Below are positions 52,100-60,857 of a DNA stretch of 64,000 bases, piece after piece (the first letter of the stretch is position 1; every line of letters begins with the position of its first letter). A program made the position numbers and the translations under genes. This DNA is from Zhongshania sp. R06B22 (GTDB lineage: Bacteria > Pseudomonadota > Gammaproteobacteria > Pseudomonadales > Spongiibacteraceae): positions 1,054,001-1,118,000 of the forward strand of contig NZ_JBFRYB010000001.1 of NCBI RefSeq assembly GCF_040892595.1. The letters are read 5' to 3'. Under the pieces are notes generated by a model. It saw only the letters and a list, made by a program, of their open reading frames with translations, was not told the origin of the DNA and did no database searches.

Positions 52100-53254
52100 T
52101 CAATTCAAGTCAGAAAATTTTGCCATAAAGCGTCGATCTATGGCGTCTTTCCATAGCCACACCCAGCGCCCGTGTATGGCTGGCCAGAATCGTCGATGGG
52201 CGATGGCGTCTTTATCGCCAAGGGCGAGTATCCCTAAAAAATGGCGCTGCGGACGATGTGATTCTAGGTGCTGATTTTTTAATTTATTCTGTAAATTTCG
52301 AAACAGTACGGGCCCTTGCCTAACAGCGAAAACGCCGGCGTGGGGCCTTGGGTGGTTGTATTGCTGGGCAATGTCTCCGGCGGCGAAAACAAAGTCATGG
52401 CTGCGAGATTGCAAGGTGTCATCGACGCTAATAAAACCGCGATTATCGGTCTCCAGTCCAGATGTCTTAGGCCATGCCGCGGCGTTGGCGTTCGTACACC
52501 AAAATATATGGTCACTTTTTATGCTCGGCATTGCATCGCAATGTATTGTGCCGAGACTTAATTTCGAAACATCACAGTTTGTCTTGAGTTGAATGTCTGC
52601 ATTTGACAGTGCCGAGAGAACTCGATTACGAATACGCGACGGAAAATTTGATAATGGCTCCTCGCCGCGATATACCAGCTGCAGTTTTACTGGGACCTTA
52701 ATGTCGGGGCGTTGAGATATAGCATACTGCATCGCTAAAACCAGCTCGACGCCGGCAGCACCGCCACCGACTACGGCGATAGATTTTTCCGTGCTGGCAG
52801 TGCTGAGTTCTTGCAGGGTATGTTGCCAGCGTGGGTAGAACTCACTGATAGGCTTTACCGCCGTAGAAAAATCCTTGGCGCCGGCAATATCCAAGTTAGG
52901 GGTGATGCCGCTGTTTATAGATAATAAGTCAAACTTGATGGGCTGTTCACTATCATCTACCTGTAGTTCTTTTTCCTTAAGATTGATCTCAGTCACACTG
53001 CCTTGAATAAACGTCGCACCAGCAAATTTACAGAGCCCGACCAAATCAATGTGAGCGTCTGGTACCGTGTAATGGCCGGCGACGAGGCCTGGCAGCATAC
53101 CGGAGTAAGGGGTTTGTTGCTGGGAGGATATCAAGGTGATCTTTACACCTGCAAGTGGATTTAAGCCCCACAGCTTAAGGACAAAGACGTGAGCGTGACC
53201 ACCGCCGATAAGAACCAACTCTTGCGACTTCCTCATTAGTTTGGCGTTTTCCAT
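52100..53254 (-). CDS. FAD-dependent pyridine nucleotide-disulfide oxidoreductase, SelD-N type
   Basis: A 384-residue protein. N-terminal FAD motif LVLIGGGHAHVFVLKLWG; second dinucleotide motif AVVGGGAAGVELVLAMQ; FAAGDIAQ as the FAD-binding third motif. The sequence matches the TIGR03169-type proteins that are often fused to the N-terminus of SelD, but here the protein ends after the oxidoreductase domain (WLWKDAIDRRFMAKF), and no selD is adjacent. It resembles NDH-2-like flavoproteins. The electron partner is unknown. Confidence 0.82.
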   Translation of the reverse strand: MENAKLMRKSQELVLIGGGHAHVFVLKLWGLNPLAGVKITLISSQQQTPYSGMLPGLVAGHYTVPDAHIDLVGLCKFAGATFIQGSVTEINLKEKELQVDDSEQPIKFDLLSINSGITPNLDIAGAKDFSTAVKPISEFYPRWQHTLQELSTASTEKSIAVVGGGAAGVELVLAMQYAISQRPDIKVPVKLQLVYRGEEPLSNFPSRIRNRVLSALSNADIQLKTNCDVSKLSLGTIHCDAMPSIKSDHIFWCTNANAAAWPKTSGLETDNRGFISVDDTLQSRSHDFVFAAGDIAQQYNHPRPHAGVFAVRQGPVLFRNLQNKLKNQHLESHRPQRHFLGILALGDKDAIAHRRFWPAIHGRWVWLWKDAIDRRFMAKFSDLN

Positions 53255-54031
53255 AAGCTTGTTTTTTCGGCCATAGTGAGTTTAAACAAATTCAGTGGCT
53301 TAAGGTCATACTAGCTTGCCTTGGCTAAATGCCTGCCATGGGCTTAATATTCACCACAGCGGCAATGTCCAAGACAGACAGTTTTACTGATTTTTCAATT
53401 CCTGCGTCATCAACGCGGCAGCGATAAGTATAAAGACGTATTGGTGTTGCCCGAATGATGAAACTCGCTATATTCACAGGCATTTACGCAATTATTTGTC
53501 GCCAGTGATAACAAGGAAATCTGCGACTAAACGACCCAATGCTAAGGGGGCGGCGGTGTTTTGTTCGGATAATCACCTATTGTCGTGACGGCGCCCGCCC
53601 AGCATCATAAAGCTTGTAGTGATAAAGGGCTATTGTCTTGATGTGACAAAAGCGTGCTTTTAGCAGAATTGTCTATACTGGAATTTAAGAGGTATTTTGG
53701 TGTCAAGGTCGCAGCTGGCATGGTGATGTTTTCGCAGAGCAAGCTAGCGCTGGGTAAAGTAAAACAAGGTCCGGACGAACTTATGTCTATATAGCGACGA
53801 TCAGTCTGCAGCGAGAATATATTTTTTATTTCTTAAATTGTAATAAAAAAGATAGTATTTGACGCCTCGGGGAGCCATTGTGGGCCAGCTTTGAAAGGGA
53901 TCTCTTTCTTTTATGTAAAGGCCGTCACGACGGGATGGAATCCTCAAGCGAGTAGCTGGAGATGAAATTCGCCAAATCTTTAAATGGTATGAATAGAAAT
54001 TTTGATCAAGGCATCGACACGGAGTAGTTGT
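53255..54031. other. Long non-coding gap before the signalling trio
   Basis: 777 bases separate the flavoprotein gene (divergent) from the PstS-like gene. It holds no convincing gene, only fragments such as a 24-codon frame at 53717-53791 and a 21-codon frame at 53962-54027 with a GGAG directly abutting its ATG. A -10-like TATACT lies at 53674-53679 without a good -35. The first part (53255-53640) is AT/GC-mixed and shows nothing recognisable. A long leader RNA for the downstream genes is possible; no known riboswitch was recognised. Confidence 0.4.
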
Positions 54032-54586
54032 GTGAATGCCACTGCAGGAGCAGTTGTGAAAAATATCGAAACTTCAGCATGCGCTAAATCATGCAAGTCA
54101 CAAGTAGCCCCCTTATTAATGTGTGCCTTATTGGCGTCATTTTCTTGCTATAACTACGCCGACGTTACCCTCACCGCCTTTAATGACGGCGATATCGTTG
54201 TCTTAACGCATGCAGATGTAAAGACTGGCGAACTTAATTTAAGTAATCTGAGGGCCATATTTTCAATACGTAAAAGAAGCTGGGATAACAAGATTCCGAT
54301 AAAGGTCTATGTGCTTCCAGATAAAAGCGAAATTCATCAAAAGTTTTGTAAAACCATTCTCAAAGTATATCCCTATGTGCTTCGAGAGCAATGGGATAGG
54401 TTGATATTTAGTGGTACTGGGATACCGCCTACTACTGTCGATAGTGAAGATGAGCTGCGGGAAATGGTTGATGCGACCCCAGGCGCCATCGGATATGCCA
54501 TTATCAATTCTCCTGCGCTTGCCTCAAATCTCGAAATCCGGTCGCCAACAGTCTCAGTTATTGAATCCGCAGGGAGTGCACAATGA
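54032..54586 (+). CDS. PstS-like periplasmic phosphate-binding-type protein
   Basis: The frame starts at TTG 54002, but GTG 54032, seven bases after GGAG, is preferred; 184 residues. A signal peptide follows a basic stretch (CALLASFSCYNYADV, cut near residue 44). The mature part resembles the small PstS/PBP-like-2 substrate-binding fold: LNLSNLRAIFSIRKRSWDNKIPIKVYVLP, REQWDRLIFSGTGIPPTTVDSEDELREMVDATPGAIGYAIINS. This type commonly precedes outer-membrane barrel and signalling genes rather than an ABC transporter. The stop overlaps the start of the next gene by four bases (ATGA), so the trio is a tight operon. Confidence 0.77.
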   Translation: MNATAGAVVKNIETSACAKSCKSQVAPLLMCALLASFSCYNYADVTLTAFNDGDIVVLTHADVKTGELNLSNLRAIFSIRKRSWDNKIPIKVYVLPDKSEIHQKFCKTILKVYPYVLREQWDRLIFSGTGIPPTTVDSEDELREMVDATPGAIGYAIINSPALASNLEIRSPTVSVIESAGSAQ

Positions 54587-55743
54587 TGCCAATTATATTC
54601 AAACAATATCTTCGGAGCCTGGTGCTGGGAATAGTAGTTTTCTTTATATCCAGCGGGGCACTATCCCAGGAAGATAATGACTTGCAGTTTCACGGATTTC
54701 TATCGCAGGCCTATCTGCTAAGTAATGGTAATAATTTCTATGGAGACAGCCTGCGTGGGAGTACGGATTATAGAGAGATGGCCCTTACCAGCACCTGGCG
54801 GGTCACTCCTGCTTTAAATTTTGCTGGGCAATTAATAAGTCGAGACGCGGGAAGTGCCGACAACGGTGATGTGAATATAGACTTTCTTTTTGCCGATATT
54901 AAAGCCATAGAGAATGACATGTCTGGGCTGGGTTTTAGAATTGGGAGGGTGCGCAACGCCTACGGATTCTACAATGACACCCGCGATGTACTGTTTACCA
55001 GGCCAAGCATTTTAATGCCTCAAGCAGTCTACTTTGAAGGCAATGGCTTGCGTGAACTACTTTTTGCCAGCGATGGCGTGCAGCTTTATAGCTACTGGGA
55101 TGCAGAAGAAAATTCAACGACATTCAATTTTACCATGGGGCGCAATAAGAGTCTTTCAGCAGATGTGCTTAAAAACCTATTTGGCCCCAGTGCAGCTATT
55201 ATTCATACGGCAGAATTTAAAACGCCAATATTTGCGCAAATTCTTCACTCCAGGAATGGCGGCGATAGTAAGATAGCGTTTTCCATGCTTAATGTTCATC
55301 TAGACTTACGTTCTAGTTCTGCGGCCGTCGCCGATATCACGCTAGATGCCACTGGTTATGTTATCTCGGCACAGAAAAATATGGCTACTTGGACGCATAC
55401 CGCCGAATACAGTTTGATCACTACGGATTTCCGAACGTCGCAAGGCGCTCAGACTACGGAGATTGAATCCGCTTATATACAAACACAGTATCGAGTGCGG
55501 CCAGATATTATCTTGACCGGCCGTTATGAGTACATTGTGCTTGACCGTGATCTACGCAATGAAACGGATAGCCATCATTTGGTAGTGGGTGCGCGGTGGA
55601 CGCCAACACCAAATTGGATTATTGACGTTGATGTCTACGGCATAAGAGGTATCTCAGGCATACCCGGAGTTGATAATGCCAACAATATGCCGCTTGATCA
55701 GCGGACTGAAATTTTTGCTGTGATGCTAGGGTATCGTTTTTAG
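54583..55743 (+). CDS. Outer-membrane beta-barrel (porin-like) protein
   Basis: A 386-residue protein. The signal peptide ends near residue 28 (GALSQE). The rest is a beta-barrel with short amphipathic strands and ends in VMLGYRF (C-terminal Phe). LQFHGFLSQAYLLSNGNNFYGDS at the N-terminus is typical of porin-like barrels with a GLSQ-type first strand. It would lie in the outer membrane. It overlaps the PstS-like gene upstream by four bases and has a two-base gap (AGGAATG) to the GGDEF-EAL gene. Confidence 0.82.
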   Translation: MMPIIFKQYLRSLVLGIVVFFISSGALSQEDNDLQFHGFLSQAYLLSNGNNFYGDSLRGSTDYREMALTSTWRVTPALNFAGQLISRDAGSADNGDVNIDFLFADIKAIENDMSGLGFRIGRVRNAYGFYNDTRDVLFTRPSILMPQAVYFEGNGLRELLFASDGVQLYSYWDAEENSTTFNFTMGRNKSLSADVLKNLFGPSAAIIHTAEFKTPIFAQILHSRNGGDSKIAFSMLNVHLDLRSSSAAVADITLDATGYVISAQKNMATWTHTAEYSLITTDFRTSQGAQTTEIESAYIQTQYRVRPDIILTGRYEYIVLDRDLRNETDSHHLVVGARWTPTPNWIIDVDVYGIRGISGIPGVDNANNMPLDQRTEIFAVMLGYRF

Positions 55744-55745
55744 GA

Positions 55746-58595
55746 ATGTTAAAGCGGATTCAAGATTTATTCGCGCAGCCTGCTAATTCTGCGGTTAGTT
55801 TTGGTCTGCAGCGAAAATTAAGTATCGTCCTTGTCTTAGGCATGACTTTGGTGATGGTTGCGCGCGGTTATATAAGTTTTGTGCAAATTGTTGATTCGCA
55901 GAGGGAAAAGATAGAGTCGGATTTGCTGAAGTTGGAAGAGACCTTTCTCGCTGTAAATGAGCGCTCTAGTAAAGAGCTGTTTCGGCTTGCCGACCAAAAA
56001 GTAATCCCGAGTGATGATGAAATCAGTAATGGCGACATTGCTGCTCCGTCACTGATGTCGGGAATTGAGTCAATATACTACATAAGTAATAGTGGGGCCA
56101 TTTTAGGGAGGTCAGTGCAAGATGGATCTAGCATTCGCCCTAGTGAAAGCCAAATTTATGATGCAGCGAACACATTAAAAACTCGTCAGCGTCCGATTGC
56201 TACTTTAAGTTGTGTTTTTCAGTGTTTCCAGAGCGTGTTTATTCCTATCATTGCTGATGACGGGCGCGAACTCATTATCAATATTAATCGCTCCGCTACC
56301 CTACTCGTTCAAGATTTTTATGAAATTACTGGTGCTGATATTGCGTTATTCTCATTCGATCCGTCTAGCGATGTGCTGGCTGTAGAAAAGATTTATGCAG
56401 CCAGTAATGCTAAAGATGTTCGTTTAGTATTGATGGATATTCTAAATGAAAATAAATTCCCTTCATTAGGTAGCCATAGCTTTTTTGATTCGACGTTTAA
56501 TGGATATTACAGCGCGCGATTCTTTCGGCTGAGCAATACTGATGGTGTTATTTCCTATGCGGCAGTTATAGAAGATCAAAGCCATATTAGACAGTTACTT
56601 AATCACGCAATTAAAAATATTGTATTTTCCGCTTCAATAACCCTCGCACTTATTATTCTGCTTATAAGTCTTGTTCTAAAGCCATCTCTCGATCGACTTA
56701 TGATGCTGGCGAAGATTCTTCCTATGCTGCCGAGTGGGAAATTTAAAGGTGCGCGGGAAATTCTAGAGCAGCGAATAAGAAAGACAAAATTTTCCGATGA
56801 GATAGACGTCGTTCAGTATACCGTGGGTGAAGTCATTGAGTCCTTAGAGGAAATGAATGAAAGTGTTGATCAACATCGAAATCAACTTAGATCAAAGATT
56901 GAAGCTCTCACTGAGGCTCAGATTTTTAACGACCTCATATTAGATACTTCACCTCTTGTTGTAATAATCCATGATGGAAACGGAGAGATCCGTAACATCA
57001 ATAAGTTAGGGCGAGATCTCAGCGGTTTGCGATCAAAAAATCCAGATAACGCGAATATAAATACCTGGGTTAGAAATGAGTATCGTAGTAAAACGCTGTC
57101 AGCTTCCCTGCATAATTTAAGTGATGTCGTTGGTAAAAAATTACAGGGACAAATGCCGTTTTTTACTGATGATGGTCGCAAGCTGTACTTTTTATGGACA
57201 CACGCAAGCTTATACATCAACGCGGAGCCCCACATACTATCGATGGGTGTTGATATCACTGAGCGTAAAGAGGCAGCGGAGAGCTTGTATTGGTTAGGCC
57301 GGCATGATCGGATCACAGGTTTATTAAATCGCAGCAGTTTTATTGAGGCGGCGGGCGATACTATAGCAAAACACTGCGATCTAAACGTCATCGAGTTGGC
57401 CATGTTTGATGTCGATGATTTTGCTTCATTAAATGATCGTTTTGGTTTTGATTCAGGTGATCGGCTACTGAACGAATTGGCTGCGCATTTGGTCGTTACT
57501 CTGCCTCAGGATTGCATTGTTGGCAGCACTGGACCTGGTGAGTTCTGCGCGCTTATTCATCACAGGAAAGATTCGCAGGAAAGTGTTAAAGATCTGGGGC
57601 TCGAGAGATTGACACGTTACACCTTTATCAAGGACGTGGTGAAGGAAGAGGTTTGCATTTCTATTGTGGTTGCTAGCTACGATGATACTTTAAGTGGAAT
57701 AGATGAGTTGATGTCTAATACGACTTCGACAATGGCAAAGGTGAAGCGCAAAGTTAGAGGTAGTTTGTATTGCGCAGCCGACTCGGATGATACTAGTCGG
57801 CAGTTGCGCCAAGAAAAATATCGCATGCGAGAGCAATTACAATCTGCGCTGAGTAATAATCGCCTAGTTCTTTTTTATCAACCGATTTTGGATTTGAATA
57901 CCAATAGTATTAGTCATTGCGAATGTTTAGTGCGAATGCTGGATGATGAGGGGGAGTTTATTTCGCCAGTTCATTTTTTGGGTATAGCTGCTGAATCTGG
58001 GTTAATGCCGCAGTTGGATTTTTCTGTTATGGAAAAAGCGATGCGGCAGCAGCGTATTTGGGAGGACGCAGGTATCGATGTTGGCTTAAGTATTAACATT
58101 ACGGCAATTACTTTGGAGCAAGTTGACTTTGAAACGCGTCTCGCCGACGTTATTACACGTACTGGTGCTAACCCGATTCGCCTTATCTTTGAAGTTCTAG
58201 AGACTGATGCCCTAGAGAACTTAGGGCAAGCTCAGCGTCTACTCAATAACTTTAGGAAAGTCGGCGCGAAAGTGGCTCTCGATGACTTTGGGATTGGTTT
58301 TACGTCGTTTCAGTATGTGCGGGAATTGCCGGTAGATTACATAAAGATAGACCAGTCATTTATCCGATTTATTCATGAGCGTGAAAGCGATCAGGTTCTG
58401 GTTAAGTCGATGGTAGAGATGAGCCATAATCTCGGTAAAAAAGTCATTGTGGAGGGTGTGGAGACCCTTCAGGCGCTTGAGATTGTTCGCGATCTCGGTG
58501 TGGAGTGTGTGCAGGGATATTATGTGTGCAGGCCTATGCCGATTAGCGCCCTTGACCTTTCCCTGTCAATTCGTGATTTTGAGCCATCGTCCTAA
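55746..58595 (+). CDS. Membrane-bound PAS-GGDEF-EAL protein, likely a c-di-GMP phosphodiesterase
   Basis: A 949-residue protein. Transmembrane helices near residues 24-46 and 292-314 flank a periplasmic sensor domain (Cache-like, about 50-285). A PAS domain lies at about 395-505, GGDEF at about 515-675, EAL at about 698-938. The GGDEF signature is degraded to GPGEF (STGPGEFCALI, near residue 597), so cyclase activity is probably lost. The EAL residues are intact: ECLVRML, NITAITLEQ, LDDFGIGFTSF, DYIKIDQ and VEGVETLQALE. It therefore should hydrolyse c-di-GMP in response to a periplasmic signal, plausibly through the PstS-like protein. Confidence 0.9.
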   Translation: MLKRIQDLFAQPANSAVSFGLQRKLSIVLVLGMTLVMVARGYISFVQIVDSQREKIESDLLKLEETFLAVNERSSKELFRLADQKVIPSDDEISNGDIAAPSLMSGIESIYYISNSGAILGRSVQDGSSIRPSESQIYDAANTLKTRQRPIATLSCVFQCFQSVFIPIIADDGRELIININRSATLLVQDFYEITGADIALFSFDPSSDVLAVEKIYAASNAKDVRLVLMDILNENKFPSLGSHSFFDSTFNGYYSARFFRLSNTDGVISYAAVIEDQSHIRQLLNHAIKNIVFSASITLALIILLISLVLKPSLDRLMMLAKILPMLPSGKFKGAREILEQRIRKTKFSDEIDVVQYTVGEVIESLEEMNESVDQHRNQLRSKIEALTEAQIFNDLILDTSPLVVIIHDGNGEIRNINKLGRDLSGLRSKNPDNANINTWVRNEYRSKTLSASLHNLSDVVGKKLQGQMPFFTDDGRKLYFLWTHASLYINAEPHILSMGVDITERKEAAESLYWLGRHDRITGLLNRSSFIEAAGDTIAKHCDLNVIELAMFDVDDFASLNDRFGFDSGDRLLNELAAHLVVTLPQDCIVGSTGPGEFCALIHHRKDSQESVKDLGLERLTRYTFIKDVVKEEVCISIVVASYDDTLSGIDELMSNTTSTMAKVKRKVRGSLYCAADSDDTSRQLRQEKYRMREQLQSALSNNRLVLFYQPILDLNTNSISHCECLVRMLDDEGEFISPVHFLGIAAESGLMPQLDFSVMEKAMRQQRIWEDAGIDVGLSINITAITLEQVDFETRLADVITRTGANPIRLIFEVLETDALENLGQAQRLLNNFRKVGAKVALDDFGIGFTSFQYVRELPVDYIKIDQSFIRFIHERESDQVLVKSMVEMSHNLGKKVIVEGVETLQALEIVRDLGVECVQGYYVCRPMPISALDLSLSIRDFEPSS

Positions 58596-58893
58596 TGTTA
58601 GTATTCCGTCTTCGCAACTAGGCATTTCACCGCTTCGCTATCACCTGGCCACTTGATGGCTTGTTCATCATTGAGAGCCTCCTGCCAAGGGCCATGATCG
58701 GCCGAAAAGGCTTCGGGTCACGGTATGGTTTATGAGTGCATCTCAGCTAAATATTCTCACCTTGATTGGTAAGTAAACGGACAGGCAGACGGCCCTACTT
58801 GATATAAATCAAAATTGGTCTTAATTCTTTTTTTTATTTCTGTCTCGCCATGCAGGTTTTCCAAAGCTGACTATACTTACCGAAAGTTGTCCC

Positions 58894-58901
58894 CCCTAGG
58901 G
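58894..58901. promoter_or_regulatory. CCCTAGGG palindrome in the leader of the DUF1302 operon
   Basis: An eight-base perfect palindrome inside CCCCCCTAGGG, 85 bases upstream of the DUF1302 start, 16 bases downstream of a -10-like TATACT (58872-58877). The 390-base gap 58596-58985 shows no other strong element. Poor -35 match suggests an activator-dependent promoter. Operator function is a guess. Confidence 0.3.
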
Positions 58902-58985
58902 TATGAGTTCCTAGCGTCTTCGGAGCCATAACACTCGCGTCCTGGGGGTTTAGCGGGTTCGATACAGTAAGTTGAGGAAGCAAGT

Positions 58986-60830
58986 ATGGTGTACTCACGA
59001 AGTGATAAAAATCATGCATTGAATCTGGTATTGGGAGCGCTGACAGTTGGGCTCACGATGCCGGCACATGCGGTCAATTTCACGTGGGGCGATATCGAGG
59101 GTACTTTCACCTCGAACTTTTCGGTCGGGGCTAGCATGCGAACGGAAGAGGCCGAAAACGATTACTTGAGCCCTGGTAATACCAATGGTGAGGGGCGCGC
59201 CTCTGTCAGTACGACCGATGATGGCAACCTAAACTATGACAAGGGCGATTTTTACTCAATGCTCTTTAAGGGCGTTCACGATCTTGACCTCAATGCCGGT
59301 AACTACGGTGCATTTACCCGTCTTAAATACTGGTATGACTACGCCCTGACGCAGGACGTCGATCACGGCCATGTTGCTAATAACTATACAGCCGGTAGCT
59401 CCTTAGAGACGTCTGGATTTGAGAATCTCGCGCAGGACTCTGGCGCGGAGTTTTTGGATTATTACGTCTATGGTAGTTTTGACTTAGCTAGCGTTCCCTT
59501 AGAACTTCGCGCCGGTAATATGGTGCTGAGCTGGGGGGAGAGCACCTTCATCCAAAATGGCATTAATACCATCAACCCCTTCGATGTTACGGCTTTGAAC
59601 CGCCCCGGCGCCGAAATCAAAGAGGCCTTACTGCCGGTGGGTATGGTTTATGCCAACGCCGGTCTCACCGCCAATTTAAGCTTGGAATTGTTTTACCAAT
59701 ACAAATGGGATCGCACCGTATTAGATGAGTGCGGCACTTACTGGAGCAGTGCCGACGTCTACGGCGGAGGTTGTGACAAACTAACCTTGTCGACGGCGGC
59801 TCCAGATGGCGCGCAAATCGGCGCTGGCGCCTTTATGTCGCGGGCGGCTGATGTTGAGGCGTCTGACTCTGGACAGTGGGGGCTTGCTGCACATTATTTC
59901 GTTGACTCACTAAATTCTGCGGAACTCGGTGCGTACTATATTAATTATCACAGCCGTACGCCGATCTTAAGCGGGGTGAATGCGACCTCTTTTGCGCCAA
60001 CAGGTCAGCCAATCGATCCTAAGTACTTCTTCGAATTTCCTGAAGATATAGAAGTGTTCGGGGTGAGTATTGCCACCAATGTTGGCTTGTGGGCAGTCTC
60101 TGGTGAAATCAGCTATCGTCCCGAGTATCCGCTGCAGATCAATTCGGTTGAGGTGAGTCAGGTCGTGGCATTGGGAGCACTCAATGAGTGGTCAACCCTC
60201 AGGGCGCGAGGCGCTGCCGCTGGCCCTGGCGGGGTAGTACAGGGATATGACAATGTTGAATTCACTCAGGCACAAATGACCTTCATCCGCTTCTTCGACC
60301 AAGTTCTGGGCGCGAACCGCTTGTCCTTCGCTGCCGAGATCGGTGCCGATTTCTTGGGCGGTATGGACGACGCGCAAAATTACGGTCGCTCAGGCACCTT
60401 TGGTATCGGTTATTTTGAACCCTTCGATAGCCAGTTGGCGGGTCCTGTTCCAGGCTTAAGAGTGACCTGTTCTTCGCACGCCATCTTAGGTTTACAGGGA
60501 ATAGTGCCCAACACCCAAGCTCAGAATTGCACCAGCGATGGTTTTACCGAGGATTTTTCTTGGGGTTACCGTATGCGCGCCGGACTGGACTACACCGATG
60601 CCTTTCTTGGGATCAATCTGACGCCCAATATAGCGTGGTCACATGACGTTAAAGGGTACTCGCCACAACCAAGTTTTATCGAAGGTCGCAAGGCTGCCAG
60701 CGTTGGTGTGACTGCGGATTATCTTAATACTTATAAAGCCGACTTTTCGTACACCAATTACTTTGGTGGCAAATACGATGACAAACAAGACCGTGATTTT
60801 GTTTCACTCAGTTTCTCCGTGGCATTTTGA
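58986..60830 (+). CDS. DUF1302-family outer-membrane protein
   Basis: A 614-residue protein starting at ATG after GAGGAAG. Signal peptide ends near residue 29 (PAHA). The mature part is a large barrel beginning NFTWGDIEGTFTSNFSVGASMRTEEAE and ending FVSLSFSVAF, as is typical of DUF1302. The pattern LRAGNMVLSWGESTFIQNGINTINPFDVTALNRPGAEIKEALLPVGM is a family hallmark. These porin-like proteins occur with DUF1329 genes and RND transporters in pathways for hydrophobic compounds. It is first in the four-gene operon. Confidence 0.92.
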   Translation: MVYSRSDKNHALNLVLGALTVGLTMPAHAVNFTWGDIEGTFTSNFSVGASMRTEEAENDYLSPGNTNGEGRASVSTTDDGNLNYDKGDFYSMLFKGVHDLDLNAGNYGAFTRLKYWYDYALTQDVDHGHVANNYTAGSSLETSGFENLAQDSGAEFLDYYVYGSFDLASVPLELRAGNMVLSWGESTFIQNGINTINPFDVTALNRPGAEIKEALLPVGMVYANAGLTANLSLELFYQYKWDRTVLDECGTYWSSADVYGGGCDKLTLSTAAPDGAQIGAGAFMSRAADVEASDSGQWGLAAHYFVDSLNSAELGAYYINYHSRTPILSGVNATSFAPTGQPIDPKYFFEFPEDIEVFGVSIATNVGLWAVSGEISYRPEYPLQINSVEVSQVVALGALNEWSTLRARGAAAGPGGVVQGYDNVEFTQAQMTFIRFFDQVLGANRLSFAAEIGADFLGGMDDAQNYGRSGTFGIGYFEPFDSQLAGPVPGLRVTCSSHAILGLQGIVPNTQAQNCTSDGFTEDFSWGYRMRAGLDYTDAFLGINLTPNIAWSHDVKGYSPQPSFIEGRKAASVGVTADYLNTYKADFSYTNYFGGKYDDKQDRDFVSLSFSVAF

Positions 60831-60857
60831 TAGGGCTGCCGGCCCCAGGGATCAAAC

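Noticed and set aside
53962..54027. A 21-codon frame that could be a leader peptide for the PstS-like gene
   Set aside because: The purine-rich stretch abuts its ATG with no spacing, so a ribosome site is doubtful, and the codons show no attenuation-like pattern. Kept only as a note in the gap entry.
53255..54031. A c-di-GMP riboswitch in the long leader before the GGDEF-EAL operon
   Set aside because: The conserved GEMM core sequence elements could not be found on reading the region; the idea came from context only.
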